Shown: piece after piece, positions 37,933 to 47,300 of the stretch
Position numbering within the stretch: position 1 is the stretch's first letter
Layout: every line of letters begins with the position of its first letter
Source: a virus
Direction: 5' to 3' (one strand)
Length of the DNA stretch: 64,000 bases
Virus record (IMG/VR): IMGVR_UViG_3300047551_000431
Span: 1-64,000 of that record
Notes under the pieces: generated by a model
Told to the model about the DNA's origin: nothing
The model's input: only the letters and a program-made list of their open reading frames with translations
The model's database searches: none
Translations under genes and position numbers: made by a program

Positions 37933-40260
37933 TTAATCTAAGAATTCTACTTGTCCGCCCATAGCAATGATCTCGTCGATCTCTTCTTGAGTAAGATAGT
38001 ATTCACCACCTTTCTTGTAAGATCCTCCCATTCTTGCATAGGGTGATTCAAAGTTATATCCGGTAAATTGTGTAGGAACTTGTTGATCAGGTCTGAAGTA
38101 ACCTTCATTTGCGGTATAGTCACCTCTAGACATATCCGGCATTTCTGTAAATACTTGATCAGCTCCCATCTTATTTCTAAACATTTTTTCATTTCTAGAA
38201 GCTTCTCTATTCTGCAAACCTGCAGACAATAGATCTAATCCAGCACCGATAAATTGTTTAGTATATGGATTTTGTTTTTTACCATACTTAACTTTTAAAT
38301 TACCTTTTCCTTTTTCACCCATCATTTGAGTAGTATTAGGAACTAAATCTACAGGAGCAATATTTCCAACATAAGTTGATGCTAAATCTTTTTCACCCAT
38401 AGAACTATAATCGGGTATTCCATTACTAACTGGAGTATTTAGAGATACTGATTCACCTGTTACAGAATCTGTTATTGAATCTGGAATATATTCATTCTCA
38501 AAAGTAACAGGACCTGCATCTTGATAATGTTTTAAATATCCACCGTATTGAAATTCTGGTTCTGTATACTCGTCTCTATTAAATCTATTAGCAATTCTAT
38601 TATATCTTCGTTCATCACGATTTCTTAAACGCTCCATTCTATCTGATATAGGTGCGTCGTAACGCTCATCCAATGACTTTTCTCTCTGCAAATTTCTATC
38701 AATACGTTCACCTAAACGAGTTAAACGATCTGTTGCTCTTTGATTTCTAACATCAGACATATAATTTTTGTCAGAATATCCTTCTGGATTAAATTGACTT
38801 TTTCCTATAAGTGGTTCTTTTTCTTCTAGTTTTGGACCCTTTTCAGGATTCCATCTTTCTTGTTCATCAGGTCTTCCAAATACTCTTTTGAAAAAACCAT
38901 CTTTCTTTTCTGTCTCAGATTGCTTTTTTCTACCGGGTACATCACCTTCCATCTTTCCTGTAGCATTGTCATAGAAAAATGGTTTCTGTTGATTAGCAGA
39001 TGCTGTAATAGGAGTCATACCGGGACCGTATGTAGTAAAGTCAAAACTTGCGCTACGTAAACGTCTTTTTAACGGACCCATCTTAACATCAGCATGAGTT
39101 ATGAATGTCATATACTGTTGAGGTGACATTCCTAATTGTGCAGCTTCTTGTTGAACTTGCTGAGGTGTTTTGTTTTCTGGTGCACCTGCTCCTGTTTCTG
39201 CTGGAGTTGGTTTAGTGTCTGTACCAGTAGTAGTAGTTATTGTAGTTGATGCATCCTCAGCTTTTGGTTTCTCTTCTGTTTTACCAGCGGCAGGTGCTTC
39301 AGGTTTAGTAGTAGCTTTAGGTTTAGTAGATGTTGCTTTAGGTGCAGTAGTAGTAGTTGTCTGAGTTCCTCCAATAGGTTGAAAAGGTCTCCAAGGAGCT
39401 ATTATAGGTTGAGGTACATAACGGGCATAACTATTCTCACCTACATAATAATCAGGCATTTCTATAGGAGCATCGCGATCAATAGTTCTAACAGGTCTTT
39501 TCTGACCTCTGTTAGTTACTGTAGCTTGTGCAGCACCAGGAATACTAAATATCTGAAAAGGATTACCAACTGGTCCTGAAGCTGTTGCAGGTAAATTTCT
39601 AAGACGTTCTGCATTCATCATTGCCATATCTCTATTATACTGAGAAGAACCAAAGTCACCTTGAAATTCTTGTAACTCCATACCATACTGAGCAGTTGGT
39701 TTGTAGCGGTACTTCATCTTCTTAATGTAATAGTCATCACCAACACTTCCGAAATCTTGAGCAGCTTGTGCAAAATTACCAAAAGCACCCATCACATCAC
39801 CTTGATCTTCACTAAGATCTGCCCATTGATTTGCTTTATCAAAGTTGGTTTCGTATCCACCAGACCAACCTCCACCCCATTGCATCATAGCATTATCCAT
39901 TTCCATAGAAGCTTGATCGTAAGCATCACCCATCATCATACTCTCATCTTCCATTTCTTTCTGGAGCGCTTCATACCCTTTCTTTTTAATTCTTTCTAGG
40001 AAACTATTAACCTTATTAGGTTTAGGATCTTCGAAAGACATCATGTTACCACCATCTTGAAATACAAAAGGTGTGTATGGTGTAGGTGCACCATAATTAT
40101 AGAACTGGTCCATAGTAGGTGCTTGGGGGTATGCTTCACCACCGGTTTTTTTAACCTTGGGAGCAAATCGTGATGGATTACTATACATAAGAAAGTCTCT
40201 TAAATCTATTGAGAGCGGTGAACTTTTTCTACTGCTGTGATTTCTTTTTTTTCTGTTCAT
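37933..40260 (-). CDS. Structural protein with GG motifs and Thr/Lys/Pro-rich linker
   Basis: The product has 775 residues, with a basic N-terminus (MNRKKRNHSSRKSS). A Met/Gly/Trp-rich region follows (~100-150, AMMQWGGGWSGGYE). Residues ~295-365 are a Thr/Pro/Lys-rich linker (TTTTTAPKATSTKPKATT), and ~500-600 an Arg-rich helical part (RNRDERRYNRIANRFNRD). The C-terminus is GGSYKKGGEYYLTQEEIDEI. Several short aromatic or basic-x-GG motifs (FQDGGN, FQYGGY, YKKGGE) recur, as in neighbouring proteins. No cysteine was noticed. Conserved function is unknown; virion association is inferred from its place between tail and cargo genes. Confidence 0.55.
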   Translation of the reverse strand: MNRKKRNHSSRKSSPLSIDLRDFLMYSNPSRFAPKVKKTGGEAYPQAPTMDQFYNYGAPTPYTPFVFQDGGNMMSFEDPKPNKVNSFLERIKKKGYEALQKEMEDESMMMGDAYDQASMEMDNAMMQWGGGWSGGYETNFDKANQWADLSEDQGDVMGAFGNFAQAAQDFGSVGDDYYIKKMKYRYKPTAQYGMELQEFQGDFGSSQYNRDMAMMNAERLRNLPATASGPVGNPFQIFSIPGAAQATVTNRGQKRPVRTIDRDAPIEMPDYYVGENSYARYVPQPIIAPWRPFQPIGGTQTTTTTAPKATSTKPKATTKPEAPAAGKTEEKPKAEDASTTITTTTGTDTKPTPAETGAGAPENKTPQQVQQEAAQLGMSPQQYMTFITHADVKMGPLKRRLRSASFDFTTYGPGMTPITASANQQKPFFYDNATGKMEGDVPGRKKQSETEKKDGFFKRVFGRPDEQERWNPEKGPKLEEKEPLIGKSQFNPEGYSDKNYMSDVRNQRATDRLTRLGERIDRNLQREKSLDERYDAPISDRMERLRNRDERRYNRIANRFNRDEYTEPEFQYGGYLKHYQDAGPVTFENEYIPDSITDSVTGESVSLNTPVSNGIPDYSSMGEKDLASTYVGNIAPVDLVPNTTQMMGEKGKGNLKVKYGKKQNPYTKQFIGAGLDLLSAGLQNREASRNEKMFRNKMGADQVFTEMPDMSRGDYTANEGYFRPDQQVPTQFTGYNFESPYARMGGSYKKGGEYYLTQEEIDEIIAMGGQVEFLD

Positions 40261-40297
40261 CTGGCTAAGATAGTGATATTATATAAGATACTAAAAT

Positions 40298-43200
40298 TTA
40301 CTGGTTTTTCCTAGGGAGACTCTTGATCTTTACTTTTCTTACAGAACCTCCATTCTTTTCTTGCATCAATCCTAACTGACCAATCTGATCATAGAATTTA
40401 CTATAAGATCCGGGATCATTCATTGTTTTAAATCTTTCCCCTGTAAGCATGTATCTATCTAATGCTTGGTCTCCTATATACTGACCTGATACTACTGAAG
40501 GTACATCGATGTCACCTTCATCACTTCCGTAAGTATATTTATATTCTGTAGCTCCAGTATCCATACCTAGATTAGGTCTTTGTGGATCTGGAAGAATCTC
40601 ACCTGTTTCTGGATTTATAGGTTGATTATATTCAGGAAGTAAATATATATTTTGTTCTTTTAATGGTAATCCAAATGGCATGTCACCACCTTCTTGCATT
40701 CGTACAAGACCACCATCTTTGAATTCATAGGTACCCATATAGATACCACCGTCCTGCATTCTAACTTTTTTCTTTACTTTATTCACAGCACCTCTGGTTT
40801 TTTTCTCTAATGCTTTCAAACCTCTTTCTATTTTTCTATCCGCAGCGCGCATGCCTCTTCCTGCATATTTTGTTCCTTCGCGAACAACACTTTCAACATT
40901 TTCAACTACTGGAGAAATAGCTTCATCGTAAACAAAAGAAGGATCTGTCCAATCTGTATAATCATAATGTTCACGATCAGCTCTTTGTTTAGCATCTGTA
41001 TTCCAATAATTACTCTTTACTTTATTATAATCTACGTCTAAGGATGCACTATAATCTTGTACTAAGTTAGCATATGAACCAGCATTCTTATGAAGATTAG
41101 CATACTGACCTAATCCAGATTTTAAACTACCGTAGTCTCTTCTCTTAGTTCCTTTTAACTTACTTTCAGACCATGATGTATCAGTTGTTGCATAATCGTA
41201 CGCTCTTTCAAGTAAGTTTCTACTTTCTGCTTTACTAATATCAGTAAACTCATTTTTAAGTACGTTATCTATTCCTTTATTATGAGCAAGTGCTAAGACA
41301 TTTCTCATTGTAATAGGATCCATGTTATCAAATCCTACACCAAATGCCTGTTTAAATCTTTCATAATTTCTTGCAGTTTCTAGGAGTGTGGCAGCAGCAG
41401 CGTTCTTTTCATCCCAGATATTTTTATCATCTACACCATACTTTTGAAGAAGTGCTTTTTCTTTATCTGTATTAAAATTAGTATCTACTTTAATTTGAGT
41501 TGGTCCACTACTCATCTCATCACCTTCAAACATCCAGTCAGGTGCTATATCTTTATACAGTTTTGTAAGTTTTCTATTTTTTCTCTTGCTTGTGTATTTA
41601 TCACCATGAGAAAATCCAGATTCTTTTCCATACACACCAAATGCTAACTTCATTATCTCTGATGTCTCATTATCAGATAGTTTGAAATCTTGCTGTACTT
41701 GAGGCGCGTAGTATGCTAATCCTTGTACATAGTTGTTTGCTTCTGTAGACTGAGCGGGTATTACCGCACCATTATCACCTTGCTTAGATGACCACTTTTC
41801 ACCCTCATGTATCAAGCCTCTTTCTTCATCATCTGCTTTTAAGTACCTGGGTTTATCACTTACTTTAACACCAAGAGCATTCTCATCAACTTTGTAATTA
41901 GGTCGAACAATACCTGATGCCATGTATTTTCTTTTACCATTAATTACATCTTGAAGTTTATCTGTATGCCATGTACCATGTATATTGTGTGTTACATATT
42001 TGACACCATCTTTTTCTGTAACAACACCAGAGTGGGTTGTTAGAGTATTACCTTTTGAATTGGATAGCGCTTCCTCTTGAGAACCTGAGTCCTTGTACCA
42101 CATTTCAACAACGTCTCCTACTTGAGCATCATTAGTTATTTTTTGAGCATCAATTTTTCTTTTCTTTTTTTCAGACTCAAGTAAGTTTTTAACTCCTTTA
42201 TTATCATACTCTGTCGGTGTAATGTCAAGATCATTAGTTAATCCGTATACGCGAGATCCTCCTTTATCAATTATATTTTGACCAACTTCCCAAGAGTCAC
42301 CGGTTATACCTAAATCTTTTCTGTTTAACTTATCTCCAAAATTTATATCTAATCCTAATTGATATCCTGCAGCACATCTATCCTCTACTTTACCATTGAT
42401 CATACAAGATGTACCATCATCTCTATAAAGATTTGGTGCATTTTTTTGTAGGACATAATCGAGTTTTTCTACTGTACCTTCTGTTAAAGCTTGGGTTTCT
42501 GCTTCTATAGGATTATAGGGTACATCACTTATCTCTCCCATAATACTTTGAGAAGGTACCGTTTCCATAAATGCTTGTTTGGTACCATCTGGGAGCTCTA
42601 TTACACCTCTCTTACTTCCATAATAAAATTGATCAGGATTCAATGTATCCGCTGGAATACTATAGTCAGGATTTTTAATCTCGTAAGCATACTTGTCTTC
42701 AGTCTCTAAAGGTTGAAAACCTTGATCAACTGCTAGTCCACTTTGCGTATACTGGGGTATATCTGTAACTTTAATATTCTTTTGCTGAACTTGTTCGGGT
42801 AAAGAATTATCTAAAGCTTTATTATGAAGAGTCGATGATGTATCAGCAATTTGTTCATTAAATACAGTACTATCTTCTTCACTAAAGATTGGAGTTTGTG
42901 TAGAGTCTTGAGAAGTTTCAGTTCTTGCTTTCTTATTAGTAAAGTCTCGGTATGCTTTTTCTGTTTTAGGACCCCACACACCATCAACACCATCTTTACT
43001 CTTACCAGACTTACCCAAATCATAACCAGCATTCTTAAGTTCTTTCTGTAGAGATAGAACTTTACTTTTATCTATATTAGTTCTTCTAAAGTTTGTTTGT
43101 ATACCCTCTGATGCTTTAACTAGACCCCCGTCTTTAAATTCATATTTACCTAGGTATATACCACCTTGTTTATACGTATCTTCTTCAAACGCTTGTTGAC

Positions 43201-44302
43201 TGTCCCAGTTTAAGTCACGCATGTATACATTTCCATCAATACCAATAAGAGGTACATATGTATCATCCCCAAGTGGAGTTTTATCTACAGCATAATTAAA
43301 TGTAGGATGAGTCGGTGCTTTTAAAATTTTACCAGTTTCAGGGTGTCTGCTGAATGCGTGGTAGTAACCATCTTCTTGAGTAGGTTGAGAATAATCAAAT
43401 TCTTCCGGTCTACCGGATGCATCCCAATAACCTCTTATATCATACATGCTGTCATCAGCTCTTAAATTATCAGGAAGTGTTTGAAAAAACTTTTTAAATT
43501 GTTTTTCCTCTTCTGCAGATAATTTAGTTTTAAAATTACTACCACCTTCTTGATACTTCTTTTTTGTATTTTTAGGTACAAATACTGGTTGATTAGTAGA
43601 TTCAGAAACTGCAAATCTATCTAAAGATTGTCTAGGAGTTTCTAATGGTTGATAATGATTTACTGGAGGTTCCAGTAATATCTTGTTTAACTCTCTACCT
43701 ACAGGAGTAGCTGATACTACACTCATTGCTGTTCCAATCGTTTGAGTGGCGCGATGTGGAATTAATTGTAATGTATTACCTACATATCCTATTGGGTTTT
43801 TATTTATAACATCACTTATTGCTCCTGCAGCAGATAATTGTCTACTTATAGATGGATTTAATGCTCCTATTGCTTCTAACATTAATTGATTTATATCCCA
43901 TCCTTCATTATTTGCTTTTTCTAATGCTTCATTTATTGGAGTATTAGGATCATAATTTGGAGGAATATACCCTGATACTGATAACATTGGAATACATCTT
44001 TTTTGTTCTTCGGACCAAATGTATCCAGTAGGACAAGAATTTACTTTACCTCCAGTTTCTTTTTTAATTTTACCCTTTTGATACTTACCCATAGGTATCT
44101 CAGTAACATAATCACCTGGAAACGAATACTCTCCACCAGGCATCATTGTTTGTTTGTTACCTAGATTGTCTATACCAACTATAGGGAACGGAACTTCTTT
44201 CATAGTAATCTGGTTACTAGGAATGATGTTCATGTCATTGTGTCTGTCTGGACTATCTGGTAAATATCCGGTCTTGGTAATTTTTACTTTACGCTTCTTC
44301 AT
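40298..44302 (-). CDS. Virion-associated peptidoglycan hydrolase, multidomain
   Basis: The product has 1334 residues. Residues ~416-453 (LQKELKNAGYDLG...DGVDGVWGPKTEKAY) are a PG_binding_1 peptidoglycan-binding domain. Residues ~630-780 look like a papain-fold (NlpC/CHAP-like) amidase: candidate Cys C633 or C643, then THSGVV with H757 and a THNIH segment (H772). Residues ~885-1060 look like a lysozyme/SLT domain: E894 in GKESGF, SSGPTQI (~930-937) and LAHNKG (~1002-1007). Two copies of a short motif YEFKDGGLV occur (near 395 and 1200), plus several other GG motifs. The C-terminus GGSVRKVKIKSLPRKNQ is basic. It probably sits in the tail and opens the cell wall during entry. The start overlaps the stop of the 1702-residue gene by one base. 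Domain order is by eye. Confidence 0.7.
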   Translation of the reverse strand: MKKRKVKITKTGYLPDSPDRHNDMNIIPSNQITMKEVPFPIVGIDNLGNKQTMMPGGEYSFPGDYVTEIPMGKYQKGKIKKETGGKVNSCPTGYIWSEEQKRCIPMLSVSGYIPPNYDPNTPINEALEKANNEGWDINQLMLEAIGALNPSISRQLSAAGAISDVINKNPIGYVGNTLQLIPHRATQTIGTAMSVVSATPVGRELNKILLEPPVNHYQPLETPRQSLDRFAVSESTNQPVFVPKNTKKKYQEGGSNFKTKLSAEEEKQFKKFFQTLPDNLRADDSMYDIRGYWDASGRPEEFDYSQPTQEDGYYHAFSRHPETGKILKAPTHPTFNYAVDKTPLGDDTYVPLIGIDGNVYMRDLNWDSQQAFEEDTYKQGGIYLGKYEFKDGGLVKASEGIQTNFRRTNIDKSKVLSLQKELKNAGYDLGKSGKSKDGVDGVWGPKTEKAYRDFTNKKARTETSQDSTQTPIFSEEDSTVFNEQIADTSSTLHNKALDNSLPEQVQQKNIKVTDIPQYTQSGLAVDQGFQPLETEDKYAYEIKNPDYSIPADTLNPDQFYYGSKRGVIELPDGTKQAFMETVPSQSIMGEISDVPYNPIEAETQALTEGTVEKLDYVLQKNAPNLYRDDGTSCMINGKVEDRCAAGYQLGLDINFGDKLNRKDLGITGDSWEVGQNIIDKGGSRVYGLTNDLDITPTEYDNKGVKNLLESEKKKRKIDAQKITNDAQVGDVVEMWYKDSGSQEEALSNSKGNTLTTHSGVVTEKDGVKYVTHNIHGTWHTDKLQDVINGKRKYMASGIVRPNYKVDENALGVKVSDKPRYLKADDEERGLIHEGEKWSSKQGDNGAVIPAQSTEANNYVQGLAYYAPQVQQDFKLSDNETSEIMKLAFGVYGKESGFSHGDKYTSKRKNRKLTKLYKDIAPDWMFEGDEMSSGPTQIKVDTNFNTDKEKALLQKYGVDDKNIWDEKNAAAATLLETARNYERFKQAFGVGFDNMDPITMRNVLALAHNKGIDNVLKNEFTDISKAESRNLLERAYDYATTDTSWSESKLKGTKRRDYGSLKSGLGQYANLHKNAGSYANLVQDYSASLDVDYNKVKSNYWNTDAKQRADREHYDYTDWTDPSFVYDEAISPVVENVESVVREGTKYAGRGMRAADRKIERGLKALEKKTRGAVNKVKKKVRMQDGGIYMGTYEFKDGGLVRMQEGGDMPFGLPLKEQNIYLLPEYNQPINPETGEILPDPQRPNLGMDTGATEYKYTYGSDEGDIDVPSVVSGQYIGDQALDRYMLTGERFKTMNDPGSYSKFYDQIGQLGLMQEKNGGSVRKVKIKSLPRKNQ

Positions 44303-47300
44303 TATCTAGGAGAGTATTGATTCTTCACATTAGTTATCTTGAACAACATTTTGATTGGTCCTGATATATTACGATATAACAAGACGTGAGTAGTATAGTG
44401 TCTAAACTTCTTTCTTTCAAATGCTGACTTCTGATAATCTAGGTTGTTTATATTTAGTTGCCTCTTGTAACCGTTTAGTTCGGTGCTCCATATGGATTGC
44501 TGAACATTAGGAAAGGTGAATTCTCCGCGATCTCTAGTTATATCCCAGAACTGATTCATTCTATATTTCTGTTCTTCTTTACTATACAGAATATCAATAC
44601 TAGTGGGATTAATTATAGGATACTGTAGCGCAGCTATTGGATTACCTTTCGGATTCAGATTTAGATTTAATACACCTGATACTTGTTCTGTATTGTGTAC
44701 AACAGCATGATCAAAGTTAAAATCAAGCACATGATACATATCAATACCATCAACATCGTAAGTATAACACTCTAAATCATACTCTAATGACTTTAGTGTG
44801 TTTACTATCTGTCCTGTTGCAGCAATGTATTCAATTTCAAATGGGTAGTCAACACCATAGAAGTTAGAAAATAAATCTGTTCTATCGTTATGTCTCCAGA
44901 TACCACCTTCACCAGCAGCATTAGTTTTAGTTGTCAAGAAATAATTTTTACTTGATACAGCTAACTCAGGATGCCAATCGTGGAAAGATATCCACATTTG
45001 ATTTTTTGGATCATAACTAATAGTCCAACTACAATCTTCAAAGTATGCAGGATCACCAAGTTGAACTTCAATAGAATTATTAACTAAGAAAGTATTATAT
45101 CCTTTTTGAGGAGCATATACCACAGTATCTGTAATATCTCTTCTCTTTCTAAAATCTCGTTTAGAAAAATACAGTATCATATTACTATTATCAAATACTG
45201 ATTGGCATCCAATACCCACAATAGGATTATCCGTATATATGTAATCAGGAAAATCTAAGGTAAGCTGATATGGTAAATATTTATTAAACCACCAGCGCAT
45301 ACTTGCTGCTGATATTTCATCTAAACCTTGTCCGGTTACAGCAAAAACTTTACCCTGAGATTGACTAACATAAAAAGCACCAACTGGAGTATTTGTAATA
45401 GACAATCTATTCTGACAAGATCCATGTTGGAACTCTGAGTCAGCATTAGTTAAGTACTGTAAAGGTTGTGAAAATAATCCACCATCACCTATAGTTATCT
45501 TAGTACCAGCATCTGTTTGTAAAGTATCCACCCCTAAAAACTGCGCAGGTCCCTGTGTTTCAAATAGTATCAAAGCTCCATTTTTAGAAATGGGTTTAAC
45601 AGCTATTACTCTAGATGTAAAGTCTTTGTAATTATTTGGTAAGAATACTTGCCAAAAGTCATTGACTGCTTCATCTTGTTGTGGTAATGAATATATAATT
45701 CTATTAGGATAATATGTGTAACAAGTTTCTGCAACCATTGGGTTATAGTATCTTGCTTGCATTGATCCCCAAGATACAAAGTTGTTAAAGATTCTAGACA
45801 CACTTAAAGATAAGTCATATTTAAAATAGTTACCAGATTTGATTACATCTGTTCCAAATAGTTCTTTTAAATTAGTAAATCTATAAGGATCGTAATGTCT
45901 TTCAGCTATGCTATTTCCCCAGTCTCTTAAGTCTACATTAATTTCAGACTCTACAAAAAAGTCACGAACACCAGATTGAAATAAGTAAAAGTATACATCT
46001 TTTTTAGATAACTTAAATGCACTACCTATAGCACTAAGACCCTGACCAAAAAATCCTTCACTATCTGTAAACGGATCAAGATCTAAATTATGCATATCAT
46101 TAGGTAGCGCATCAAATAATTGACCTATTTGAAATCCTACTATTGAGCTTATGAACTTACTTACAAATAAGTTTGTATCAAACTTTGTAAAATCTGCCCA
46201 GAATCTAGGATTAGATACCATACTTCTAAGTCTATAATCAAACTCAGTTCCATCAGGTTGATCCATCAACCAATCATAGAAATAGAAAAATGTATTCTTT
46301 TCTGTATATCTTCCTATATACACATCTCCTCCAAATACTATAGAAGAATCTGGCATTAAAACAGATGTGTCTGTAGAGGTATTTGTGATGGGAACTTTAG
46401 TTACGCAACCTGTAGTAAGTTGTCTTATCGTAGGTAATTGTCCATACTGATTACGCAATCTTACTTTTAATCCAGCATAATAACTATAGCTACTAGTTTG
46501 AAACTCTTCAAATCTTCTTTTTTCGTTTTGTAATCTAGGTTCAATATTTCTAGCAGTACTAAGAACTTGTGTTGAGTTATCTATACCAACCGTAGCACTT
46601 ATAGGATTCGAGGTATTTAATGTTACACAACGTCCTCTGAATATATTATTTATCGTAATATTTTCAAAGTTCTGAAGTTGATTTTCTAAATACCCTGAAG
46701 CTTTTATATATCTTCTAGAATTACCTATAGTTAAAGCTCCTTTAGTGTGTCTTAATAAAGAACCGTGGGATATGTATTTTAAAGCATATTGTCTATACTT
46801 TGTAAACTTTAAAATTAAATCAATAAATCTATCGGTACCATCAACAACATAATTAATATACATAAACGCACCTGTAACAGCTCTGATTGCAGTTGGCATA
46901 GATCCAAATTCACTATACTCATAAGTAGTTACCTGAGTTGATCCTATACCACCTGTTGTAGGTGTTACTGTTGTAGCAGGTACTAAAAGAGCACTATCTG
47001 TACCTGTAAAACCCGCATCTAGATATATACTTAAAGCACTATCTCCAGCAGGGTTAAAAAGGGTTCCGATTACGTTAGCTAATGTCCATTCAGCTTGATC
47101 ATATGCATTTTGTGCAAATGGTAAAGCTGCGTTATTAACAGCATTACCCGCCGAAATTATAGGACCGCTTACAGGACCAGCTATTAAACCAGATATACCA
47201 GCATTAAATATTTGTGCTGGTTTATATTCTTTTATTTCTTTACCTCTAATTGCTTGACTCGCTATAGAAATACCACCTACTGCAGCTAGTACAAATGCTA

